Below are positions 1 through 7,126 of a DNA stretch of 64,000 nucleotides, in pieces. Position 1 is the stretch's first letter, and each line of letters begins with the position of its first letter. The position numbers and the translations under genes were made by a program. This stretch comes from Silvania hatchlandensis. GTDB taxonomy: Bacteria > Pseudomonadota > Gammaproteobacteria > Enterobacterales > Enterobacteriaceae. The stretch is from the NCBI RefSeq assembly GCF_025564065.1, contig NZ_JAMGZK010000055.1, positions 248,001 to 312,000 on the forward strand, given 5' to 3'. Below the pieces are notes generated by a model. The model was not told the DNA's origin. It ran no database searches and saw only the letters and a list, made by a program, of their open reading frames with translations.

Positions 1-2229
1 GCCCGGCTCCCGCAAGTAGCGCTGTTTAATCGTTTCGGCGAGGCGGGTGACAATCAGCGCCATCAGCAGGGATTTGTCGTTCTCATCCTTAATTTCATCC
101 AGCTCGAAAACCACTCTCTTATCCAGCAGCGCATCGAAGTCAATAGAGTGGCGGGCGTTGAGCATGCGGCTTTTGGTGCCCTTTGTCAGATCGGTCAGCC
201 GCGCCACCAGCGAGCCGCGGTATTTTTCCTCAAATTCTTTACCCATGCCTTTGGATTCAATAACCGAATCCAGTTCGCGGATCATATCGCTGAAATTGGG
301 CCATGCGCCGCTGTTCAGGGCGAACGGCTCCTCTATCAGCAGGTTTTGGTTGCTGAAGATATCCCAACCTTTGCGCTCATAGGCCTGGATAATTGCCTCC
401 GCCACGATCATCGGCATCGCCGCCTCCATGGGGAATACCGCATTCAGGGCGTTTTTCAGGATATCGATGTGTCCTGTGAGCGTCTCTTTCGACGACACAA
501 GTTCAAACGGGTTGAGGCGAAACGGTGTGATGTCTTCCCGGCCCAGGCAGTAATACTCCACATCGGGATTCTTCTGGTACAGTTCGCGGTACTCGGTCTT
601 GGCAGGTTCAATCACCAGAAACGGCAGTCCCGACTCCAGCAGGAGTTTCATGCAGCTGGTAGTCTTACCGGAGCCAGTTACGCCGGTAATGAAAATGTGT
701 TTATTCAACTCGGACTTATCGAGCGTCAGCGGCTTAAATGCCAGGGGCTGACCATGCTGGATCACCTGGCCGAGTGTCAGCTGTTGTGACTCAGGAAGGT
801 CGGGGGGATTCAGCGCGAAATCGACGCACTTACGGATTTTCAGCCCAGCCAGCTCTTTATCCGGCAGGCCCATCAGCAGGGAGATTTCCTGGCTGTTCAA
901 CCAGGTCGAGCACTGGGCGCGCCCATGGCTGGCACTGACCAGTGAGTAAATGGCTTCGCTGTAGGGATGTTGCGCGCCGGTCGCCGCATCGGCCAGCTGT
1001 AGCAGTTGCCCGAGCTGCGCCACTCCGTGCTGCAAACGGTGCACTCGCAACGGCGTCAGGGTGGGGTTATTGCCCTGGAAAATCGACCGCACGCTGGCGC
1101 TCAGCCGTTCATATACCGCGTTAGTTTTGGCGGCCAGAAACAGCGAAGTTTTAAACATTCCCTTGCTGTTGCCCTGGCGAAAGCGTGAAATTTGCGTATC
1201 ACCCAAATGCTTCAGAAGCTCTTCATAGCCTTTGTTGATCTCTTCGCGAGTTACCGCCTGGCCGTCGCCAGAGGTGGTGGCGTCGCTGGTGCCTTCATTG
1301 CTGCCGACGCTTTCCGAATCACTGGTTCCCCTGGCATGGGATTTATTAGTCGACGAGGTGGTGGTAGTGCCACTACTGGTGCCCTGACTGTGATTGGTGC
1401 CTTTGTTATCGTAGCTAGAGCTGGTGCCTTTACTGGAGCCGCGGGTTTCATTAACGCCGACGCTTTTGGCCCGGCTGTCGCCCTCGCCGTTTGTGAGGGT
1501 AATACTGGTTCCGCTGGTTTTGGTGAGGTTCTGACCGGTGCTGTGGGTATGTTGCTCACTCTGATTTTGCGAGATTTGCACCGAATATTTCATTTGCGAG
1601 GAGAGCTGAGTCGACAGATCGTAAATTTGCTCAATGATCTGCTCTACCTCTTCTGCGCTGCCCGGTTGGCAGGCGATAACCATCCGCCAGCTTTCCCCAG
1701 CCAGGCCATTAACCAGCCGCTCAACGCCCTGAAACTCTTCATCCCCCAGCCGGGTTTCTTCTTCATTCAGCGAAGGGACGCCCGTCACCACGCCGAGCCT
1801 CTTCATCGACAACAGCGAGGTTATTTGAGCGATGTCCTGAGGTTTAACCGCCGCCAGCTTCGCGCCAAGTAAATTACTGCTGAAGGCCCGCTCGAGTTTA
1901 ATACCGATGTCGTGGACAACGCCGTTATCGTTGCTCGCCACGCCGATATAAAAATGAATACCCTGACCATCGCTAAGCAGCATATACAGCAGCGTTGCAC
2001 GCGAATCGCTCATATTGGCGATCACATTGCTCATCGCCAGCCGATGGACCGCAGCCTTTTCATCGGTCATCTCTTCAATACGGTAAAAACGGTATTCGGT
2101 GAGACGCTCATCCTCCAGCATAGACTCGGGAGCGAGCTGAAAATGGATACGGTTCCAGTGGCCTACGTTTAATTCGCTCAGGTGAAAGCGTGCCTTAAGC
2201 TCCGTAATGGTGGTGTGCTTGTCAGTCAT
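1..2229 (-). CDS. HerA/DUF87-type ATPase, C-terminus beyond left edge
   Basis: The frame is open from an ATG at 2229 to the window edge, 743 codons without a stop. Residues 1-220 form an N-terminal domain I do not recognise. About residues 223-323 are a hydrophilic linker very rich in Ser, Thr, Gly and Asn. A P-loop, GVTGSGKT with Lys522, then opens an ATPase domain, followed by VIEPAKTEYREL, a motif typical of HerA/DUF87 hexameric ATPases. The Walker B Glu and arginine finger would lie past the edge. HerA-like motors pump or unwind DNA and often pair with nucleases, including in phage defence, but no partner is visible here. The location, in an accessory block beyond ileX, suggests horizontal origin. 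The family call rests on motifs; the role is inference. Confidence 0.8.
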   Translation of the reverse strand, partial: MTDKHTTITELKARFHLSELNVGHWNRIHFQLAPESMLEDERLTEYRFYRIEEMTDEKAAVHRLAMSNVIANMSDSRATLLYMLLSDGQGIHFYIGVASNDNGVVHDIGIKLERAFSSNLLGAKLAAVKPQDIAQITSLLSMKRLGVVTGVPSLNEEETRLGDEEFQGVERLVNGLAGESWRMVIACQPGSAEEVEQIIEQIYDLSTQLSSQMKYSVQISQNQSEQHTHSTGQNLTKTSGTSITLTNGEGDSRAKSVGVNETRGSSKGTSSSYDNKGTNHSQGTSSGTTTTSSTNKSHARGTSDSESVGSNEGTSDATTSGDGQAVTREEINKGYEELLKHLGDTQISRFRQGNSKGMFKTSLFLAAKTNAVYERLSASVRSIFQGNNPTLTPLRVHRLQHGVAQLGQLLQLADAATGAQHPYSEAIYSLVSASHGRAQCSTWLNSQEISLLMGLPDKELAGLKIRKCVDFALNPPDLPESQQLTLGQVIQHGQPLAFKPLTLDKSELNKHIFITGVTGSGKTTSCMKLLLESGLPFLVIEPAKTEYRELYQKNPDVEYYCLGREDITPFRLNPFELVSSKETLTGHIDILKNALNAVFPMEAAMPMIVAEAIIQAYERKGWDIFSNQNLLIEEPFALNSGAWPNFSDMIRELDSVIESKGMGKEFEEKYRGSLVARLTDLTKGTKSRMLNARHSIDFDALLDKRVVFELDEIKDENDKSLLMALIVTRLAETIKQRYLREPG

Positions 2230-2520
2230 ACGTAACGGGTCCATCCCAAATGAGAAAACAGAGCCTGTGTGTTTAATTCGTTGTCATTGCAGGCATTTAC
2301 TACCTTGGCGTTAATCCGAAAAAAAAGCTAGTTACCGATTTCAGGGATTAAGCGTCGGTCGCATTATTAACGTCGGCCCGCTACAGAAAAACTCCAGTAA
2401 AATCGCACAAAAAGGGTTTTTCGCACACAAACCGCGCGACACCAATATTCTGCATTCCAACGCAAGCCATTTATGGTCGTTGTCTGGAGGTATCGCAGCT
2501 CAAACTCAAAGGGGAAACCC
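2230..2520. other. Intergenic stretch upstream of the HerA-like gene
   Basis: There is no credible gene in these 291 bases. The promoter of the minus-strand HerA-like gene should lie here, but I see no convincing -35/-10 pair. The right end abuts the inverted repeat of the IS3-like remnant. Confidence 0.5.
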
Positions 2521-3035
2521 TGATTCTCCACGTGAATAGTGGACACGCACTAAGTGAGTAAACTCTCAACCAGAGGTAGCTCACATGATAAAAGCAGCAC
2601 ACGCCTGAATTTCGTCAGGAAGCCCTTAAACTTGCTGAACGTATCGGTATGGCCGCCGCCGCTCGTGAACTCAACTTTTACGAGTCGTAGCTCTATGCCT
2701 AGTGCAGCAAGCAACAGCGTCAGACAACATCCTCTGAGCGCGAGAGCGAACAGGCGGCTGAAATTGCCCGCCTTAAACGCAAGCTGGCGGAGCAGGCAGA
2801 GGCAACGGCTATGATAATGCCTGTGCGGAGAGCTTCTTCCACTCTCTGAAGGTAGAATGCACCCATGGGGGAACACTTTATCAGCAGGGAAATCATGCGG
2901 ATGACGGTGTTTAATTATATCGAGTGCGATTACAATCGTTGGCGTCGTCACAGTGCCTGTGGTGGTCTCAGCTCGGAACAGTTTAAAAACCAGAACCTCG
3001 CTTAGGGCTGCGTCCACATTACGTGGGTAGGATCA
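2521..3035 (+). mobile_element. Internally deleted IS3-like insertion sequence
   Basis: Both ends are still recognisable as imperfect inverted repeats. The left end starts TGATTCTCCACGTGAATAG at 2521, and the right end, read on the minus strand from 3035, starts TGATCCTACCCACGTAATG. At 515 bp it is much shorter than an intact IS3-family element (about 1.2-1.3 kb), so most of the interior is lost. The 3-bp flanks (CCC before, GTG after) do not match, so no target duplication is visible. This is a dead element marking past insertion in the accessory block. Confidence 0.8.
2604..3005 (+). pseudogene. IS3-like transposase remnant (OrfA start joined to OrfB end)
   Basis: From 2604 the plus strand reads PEFRQEALKLAERIG, the N-terminal helix-turn-helix region of the IS3 OrfA (InsE) protein, interrupted by two in-frame TAG codons near YES*LYA*C. 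It continues into [19 protein letters not shown]. After a deletion, about 2817 reads [16 protein letters not shown], the C-terminal part of the DDE integrase OrfB (InsF). A frameshift at about 2866 (one extra G in GGGGG) follows, then [18 protein letters not shown] and a final NQNLA stop at 3003-3005. The DDE catalytic core is missing, so the protein cannot be functional. Confidence 0.8.
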
Positions 3036-3622
3036 GTGCCTCATACCTCTGCTCCATTCAGAAACGAAACTCCTGAATGATAAATACATTTCTGAACGGA
3101 GGTCGTACCGATGAATATGTCACGATCCGCCGAAGTACAGATTGTCATTGCCCTGAAGCTGACTGAACTAGCTACACCGTTACTTTCAAGTGATCACTTA
3201 TTCCTGATATGAACATTTATGCGGCCACCAGAAACGAACTGAAACGTTCATTCAGCTAACCCTTAGCAGTGATCATCTTACTGATTCGCGTATAACATAT
3301 TGATGTTAAACAAAAAAGAAAAATGATCATATGATGTTTTTTCCTTATCTTATTGAAAATGTTAATAATTAAAAATAAAGCTTCGTTATTTCACGTAAGA
3401 GGGTAATTTAGAAACGAAGCATTTTTTTGAAGCAAAGAGTGCCTGAAGGGGGTACCAACACCCTCTATGTTGATATTGAACCTTAGTGCCCGTCAAAAAT
3501 TGAAAGGTACTTCCGTCATCATACAACTCTAATTTTCTTATTATATTGGTGATTAGATGCTTACTGCTGCTGGGTACGTGTTTACAGAAACTCGCAAGCA
3601 AATCAGTTGCACGCCTTCAACG
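3036..3622. other. Non-coding stretch between IS remnant and Gp2-like gene
   Basis: These 587 bases are AT-rich and hold no gene I can support. A short plus-strand frame starting at 3111 (MNMSRSAEVQIVIALKLTE) with a good ribosome site (GGAGG) stops after about 20 codons and may be the head of another broken gene. AGTGATCA occurs at about 3189 and again at about 3268. A TTG-initiated 71-codon minus frame at 3386-3601 is discussed under the rejected items. Confidence 0.4.
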
Positions 3623-4939
3623 CTAGAGCCAAGGTTTCAACAAAAACGGGTCTACCAGGCCTATAAAGGGAAAATCGACTATATAGCGTCTGGCAGTGCT
3701 GGAGACCAGATTGTGTTCACGACAGTAGTCGGCAACAGTCCAGCCTTGCGGCCAATATTGTTGATAATATCTATCAAAATGCTGGCTCCAGTGAGAGCTC
3801 ATTGGCTTACGCCGTAACTGCTTTTTAGCTGTTTTCTTGTGTAGTCGGTGGCTATGAATGTAATTATCCAGTGTGGAATTGCTCTGTTGGAAGCAATAGC
3901 GGTGCCATGCCCAGTGAATAATTTTAAGGCTTTGCCCCCCAACACGGCGACAGTTGGCATATACTCGTACTGGATTCAACTTGTACTTACGTGCGTAATC
4001 AGAAAGGCTGATCCCAGTAATCAGAGCCTCTAACACATAGTTATGACGATGACCGGGCCAGCGTGGTGAATTACACCACCATTTATTTTCGTCATAAAGT
4101 TCATAGGATGAACGTTTACGTAGAACGGCGGGTAATCGGGCTTTGCCCAGAAAATATTTGTCCAACATTCCTGAGTAGGTGGATTTCAACGCCATATCCT
4201 GCTCGTTGGTTTTCGTCTCCATCTTTTGGTAGATTTGCTTGCAGGGTGTTATTGCAGATTTTTGGCGTGAAGTAGCTGCAGGCCTCGGTTTGCGCATGCC
4301 TGAGCCAACAAGTTTAATACGTTTATCAATTGACTCTTTTGTTCGGCGCTTACCCAGATAACTAACTCTTAGCATCAGCTCGGTATAGGTCTTTAGGTCA
4401 TTTTCGGCCACAAAGTAATAACCGTTTTCCGGGAACCATACCGAACCACCAGCCGCTTGTTCCCAGCAATGCCGGACAATAGTATTCAGCTTATTTGGAT
4501 AACGGATGTAGTTACCATCCAGCATCAGCAAATAATGATAATGCTGGGCTTCCCCTAAGCCTTGTTCTCTTACCCATAGGTAGCTAATAAACGATTTTGG
4601 GTAGTACTTACCCAACTGGCGGAAAAGTAAGTTATGGAAATTATCTATGACGTGATTATCCGCACTATAGGCAGGGAGGCGAAAATCATATCTGACCGCA
4701 AGAAAGCGAGACATAGCTGACACCTTATCAACTACCCCAAAGATTCTTTTCATGATCTTCGTGTCCTGGTCTCGTTTCTCTGGCAACACAGACCACATCA
4801 CTTCTTTGAAAACAAACGTTCCCTTTGGCTGATATTCAACAAGGTTGCCAGGCTTACCGGGCGTAATATTATTAAATACCGGGGGGAATTCCTGATTAGG
4901 TGAGGGTTTTGTTACTTGATTAATCAGAGGATTGCTCAT
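3623..4939 (-). CDS. Inovirus Gp2/YagK-YfjJ-like replication protein with two C-terminal HTH units
   Basis: 438 residues. Residues 60-215 resemble the inovirus Gp2 / YagK-YfjJ family found in P4-like satellites and cryptic prophages. The stretch AQHYHYLLMLDG carries an HxH pair (His133, His135), and YLGK near Tyr194 lies downstream, an arrangement reminiscent of HUH rolling-circle initiators. After a basic linker there are two helix-turn-helix-like units: GISLSDYARKYKLNPVRVY (309-327) and GWTVADYCREHNLVSS (399-414). The second resembles the HTH of IS66-type transposase accessory proteins. It probably initiates replication of the integrated satellite or regulates it. It lies 3' of the alpA-like gene on the same strand. 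The family call is fairly secure, the biochemical role is inferred. Confidence 0.7.
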   Translation of the reverse strand: MSNPLINQVTKPSPNQEFPPVFNNITPGKPGNLVEYQPKGTFVFKEVMWSVLPEKRDQDTKIMKRIFGVVDKVSAMSRFLAVRYDFRLPAYSADNHVIDNFHNLLFRQLGKYYPKSFISYLWVREQGLGEAQHYHYLLMLDGNYIRYPNKLNTIVRHCWEQAAGGSVWFPENGYYFVAENDLKTYTELMLRVSYLGKRRTKESIDKRIKLVGSGMRKPRPAATSRQKSAITPCKQIYQKMETKTNEQDMALKSTYSGMLDKYFLGKARLPAVLRKRSSYELYDENKWWCNSPRWPGHRHNYVLEALITGISLSDYARKYKLNPVRVYANCRRVGGQSLKIIHWAWHRYCFQQSNSTLDNYIHSHRLHKKTAKKQLRRKPMSSHWSQHFDRYYQQYWPQGWTVADYCREHNLVSSTARRYIVDFPFIGLVDPFLLKPWL

Positions 4940-5044
4940 GTTTTAACGAGTCGCAGAAGAGGTGAAAATAAACGTTTTTGTTCCAGTTTGTTTCATTGCC
5001 AGATGAAGAAAGGGCTGGATATTTCAGCCCTTTAACAAACAGAA

Positions 5045-5266
5045 TTACTTGTTATTTTGCTCAAGCCAGCATTGATATGTATTTGCTGGCCATCCTAAGG
5101 TTCGACCCTCATGCATTATCGGCTGTGGGAACATGCCAGCTTTGACCCAACGGTAGAGGGTGGTGCGACTGCAATCGAGGAGCTGAAGCATTGTATCAAT
5201 GCGAATCAGACGTTGGGGCTGATGAAGGGCAACAACCTTATCAGACATCGTTTGTTTATTTTTCAA
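5045..5266 (-). CDS. AlpA-family phage/satellite regulator
   Basis: A small DNA-binding protein of the AlpA (MerR-like winged helix) family, which in P4-type elements switches on integrase and excision genes. The core reads RLIRIDTMLQLLDCSRTTLY followed by RWVKAGMFPQP and GWPANTYQCWL, the classic AlpA pattern. I chose a TTG start at 5266 because AGGAG (5275-5279) sits 8 bases upstream. ATG at 5248 would give a 67-residue protein with poorer spacing, and ATG at 5314 an 89-residue one. The gene lies between the Gp2-like gene and the unknown 264-residue gene, all on the minus strand. Its usual target, an integrase, is not in this block. Confidence 0.75.
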   Translation of the reverse strand: MKNKQTMSDKVVALHQPQRLIRIDTMLQLLDCSRTTLYRWVKAGMFPQPIMHEGRTLGWPANTYQCWLEQNNK

Positions 5267-5380
5267 TCGAAAAACTCCTGGTGGTGAATGCTGAAACTGA
5301 ACGGAGTTAATCAAACTGAACGGTATATTTCCCGTGTACCTTCCTGAAGATTACTGGTTGCCTTTTGTAACTATTTATTT

Positions 5381-6175
5381 TTACTCACTTTTTCTTTTTG
5401 CTTTTTTGGCTTCCCGAAGACATTCAATGTTCTGAGTTGGTTGTTCTAAAAGATGTAATGCGAAGCCTAGCTCTTTAGATGCATTCTCACGAGACATCGG
5501 AAGTTGTTTACTGTGAGGCCAGAACGCAGAGGCATGTTTTTCTATCTGGTTCAGAAGTTCAGTAACTGTTGGGATGACCTTTTTATTAGCGTCTCTTTGA
5601 TTTTGAGAGATAACCGCGAGGGCTGCGATCAGCAACTCTTCTCGTTTGATAGCATAACTTTCCCCTCTTAGTGGAGGGGGAGTCGAGTGCTTTTGCATTG
5701 CTAGCAACTCGAAATATTTTTCTTTGTAGTCTGGCTCATCTTCGATTCTATCCAGAAACTCGAAATCGAGGATAGGGGCAATAGCGTCACGCAAGAAGCC
5801 ATGTGTACGAAGTGACTCATCGTTGCTGATATCTTGATTGTAGATACAAAGAAGTTGGGAAAGGGTCTTCGGGCGCTTTGCCAATTCTACTGGGGACATT
5901 TTCCCTTTCATTGGGGCGGATAGTAGGTCCCAGGCAAAATGGTCTCCGGCAACATCCCATAGTTTGTTTCCGTCCAGGCGGTATAGTTCCGGATGATGTT
6001 CAACTGAAAGGGTAGTTAACAGCACAGAGGCGAGGTCTTCGTACATAGTATCTGGGTATTGAGCTCTGGCTGAACGAAGAAGATCATAGAGGCTGATCCA
6101 TTCTCTTACTGTTAACTCAGGGGGGCGAGCCTTACGGCGCTTCTCTTTTTCTTCAACTTTATCTTTAAAGTCCAT
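5381..6175 (-). CDS. Unknown 264-residue protein beside ileX
   Basis: I do not recognise this protein. It starts at ATG 6175 after GGGAAA. The first 20 residues are strongly charged (DKVEEKEKRRKARPPE). The rest is predicted soluble and largely helical, with no signal peptide or membrane segment, and ends in a lysine/arginine-rich tail (REAKKAKRKSE). No tyrosine-recombinase R-H-R-Y pattern is visible, so it is not the missing integrase even though it occupies the position next to the tRNA where one would be expected. It could be an accessory or regulatory gene of the satellite. Confidence is for the gene being real, not for any function. Confidence 0.65.
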   Translation of the reverse strand: MDFKDKVEEKEKRRKARPPELTVREWISLYDLLRSARAQYPDTMYEDLASVLLTTLSVEHHPELYRLDGNKLWDVAGDHFAWDLLSAPMKGKMSPVELAKRPKTLSQLLCIYNQDISNDESLRTHGFLRDAIAPILDFEFLDRIEDEPDYKEKYFELLAMQKHSTPPPLRGESYAIKREELLIAALAVISQNQRDANKKVIPTVTELLNQIEKHASAFWPHSKQLPMSRENASKELGFALHLLEQPTQNIECLREAKKAKRKSE

Positions 6176-6210
6176 GCGAAATTTCCCTAGCTACAGCACC
6201 AACAGTTGAG

Positions 6211-6234
6211 TTACGTCACCCATTACGTCACCCA
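6211..6234. repeat. Perfect tandem 12-bp repeat next to ileX
   Basis: TTACGTCACCCA occurs twice head to tail, at 6211-6222 and 6223-6234, between the 264-residue gene and the tRNA terminator. Short tandem repeats at this spot are typical of arm-type binding sites for tyrosine integrases of tRNA-targeting elements. That interpretation is inference, because no integrase gene remains in the window. Confidence 0.6.
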
Positions 6235-6239
6235 TAGTG

Positions 6240-6283
6240 AAACAAAACAAAAAGGACTTAGCCAGTTCACTGTCTAAGTCCTT
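6240..6283 (-). terminator. Rho-independent terminator of ileX
   Basis: Read on the minus strand, a perfect 10-bp stem (AAGGACTTAG at 6274-6283, CTAAGTCCTT at 6252-6261) with a 12-base loop is followed by TTTTTGTTTTG. It lies 8 bases beyond the CCA end of the tRNA. Confidence 0.85.
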
Positions 6284-6291
6284 GTTTTATC

Positions 6292-6367
6292 TGGTGGCCC
6301 CTGCTGGACTTGAACCAGCGACCAAGCGATTATGAGTCGCCTGCTCTAACCACTGAGCTAAGGGGCC
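6292..6367 (-). tRNA. ileX: tRNA-Ile2 (anticodon CAU, lysidine-modified)
   Basis: A 76-nt cloverleaf: acceptor GGCCCCT pairs with AGGGGCC, followed by encoded ACCA (3' end at 6292). The anticodon CAT is at 6332-6334 in loop CTCATAA, with a normal T-arm GGTTCAAGTCC. A CAU anticodon in this body, lying next to mug and rpoD, identifies the minor isoleucine tRNA. Its C34 is converted to lysidine by TilS so that it reads AUA. The 3' end is the junction with the accessory block on the left, consistent with use as an integration site. Confidence 0.95.
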
Positions 6368-6491
6368 GTGGCGGAGGATTATAAAGTAACTCCTCGCGGC
6401 AATCCAGCTATACGCGCCTGCCTGCTGTTTTTATAAACAACGCATTTTCAATCCTTTATACTTGCAGAGTTTTCTATCAGCAGGAGTAAAA

Positions 6492-6998
6492 ATGATCGGC
6501 GATATTCTTGCACCCGGACTGCGGGTGGCATTCTGCGGAATCAACCCGGGTAAGTCTTCTGCTCATACGGGTTTTCACTTTGCACATCCCGGAAACCGTT
6601 TCTGGAAGGTGATTTACCAGGCTGGGTTTACCGACAAGCTGTTGAAGCCGGAAGAGGAGCAGCAGCTGCTGGATACTCGCTGCGGTATTACCATGCTGGT
6701 CGAGCGGCCCACGGTGCAGGCAAGCGAAGTCAATCTGCATGAGCTTCGCAGCGGCGCGCGTGAACTGATTAAGAAGATAGAGGACTATCAGCCAGCGGCG
6801 CTGGCGATCCTCGGTAAACAGGCGTATGAGCAGGCGTTTAGCCAGCGTGGGACGCAGTGGGGCAAACAGAGCATCACCATCGGAGTGACGCAGGTGTGGG
6901 TGCTGCCAAATCCGAGTGGGCTGAACAGGGCGACGCTGGAGAAGCTGGTGGAAGCGTATCGGGAGCTGGATGAGGCGCTGGTGGTGCGGGGGCTGTAG
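6492..6998 (+). CDS. mug: G/U mismatch-specific DNA glycosylase
   Basis: 168 residues, the same length as E. coli Mug. It removes uracil, ethenocytosine and, weakly, thymine opposite guanine in base excision repair. The start at 6492 follows AGGAGTAAAA; the frame extends 10 codons upstream without a better site. The active-site motif is FCGINPG (14-20), with Asn18 as the catalytic residue, and the DNA-intercalation motif NPSGLNR lies near the C-terminus. It is convergent with rpoD, separated by a repeat and a shared terminator. Confidence 0.95.
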   Translation: MIGDILAPGLRVAFCGINPGKSSAHTGFHFAHPGNRFWKVIYQAGFTDKLLKPEEEQQLLDTRCGITMLVERPTVQASEVNLHELRSGARELIKKIEDYQPAALAILGKQAYEQAFSQRGTQWGKQSITIGVTQVWVLPNPSGLNRATLEKLVEAYRELDEALVVRGL

Positions 6999-7015
6999 GA
7001 TCTGTGCGGCGTGAT

Positions 7016-7049
7016 GCCCTCACTCTGACCCTCTCCCACAGGGAGAGGG
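7016..7049. repeat. Dispersed palindromic repeat (CCCTCACxCT...GGGAGAGGG type)
   Basis: A degenerate copy of a hairpin-forming repeat that recurs at 58076-58121 after yqhC. Core: CCCTCTCCCACAGGGAGAGGG without the flanking arm that the second copy retains. It lies in the mug-rpoD convergent gap. Confidence 0.7.
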
Positions 7050-7084
7050 AAAAAACCGAGGCATGCCCGCCCAGGTCGCAGACA

Positions 7085-7112
7085 TAAAAAAAGCTCCCAT
7101 TGGGAGCTTTTT
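7085..7112 (-). terminator. Bidirectional terminator between mug and rpoD
   Basis: Inverted repeat AAAGCTCCCA / TGGGAGCTTT flanked by A and T runs, ending 15 bases beyond the rpoD stop. It should end the rpsU-dnaG-rpoD operon on the minus strand and also mug on the plus strand. Confidence 0.85.
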
Positions 7113-7126
7113 CAATTCCGGCGAAA

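Noticed and set aside
148..2172. Several plus-strand frames, including a 226-residue Gly/Ala-rich one at 1192-1872
   Set aside because: They are antisense to the HerA-like gene, which is open for 743 codons and has clear ATPase motifs. The Gly/Ala-rich frame is just the reverse complement of the Ser/Thr-rich linker.
2550..3017. 155-residue minus-strand frame
   Set aside because: It is antisense to the IS3-like remnant, whose own frame gives recognisable OrfA and OrfB segments.
3386..3601. 71-residue minus-strand frame after the Gp2-like gene
   Set aside because: It needs a TTG start with no good ribosome site and shows no recognisable features; it could be real but I cannot support it.
1..6290. 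A second copy of the ileX 3' end that would mark the far edge of the island
   Set aside because: I looked for the tRNA 3' sequence on both strands and did not find it, so the island boundary is either outside the window or degraded.
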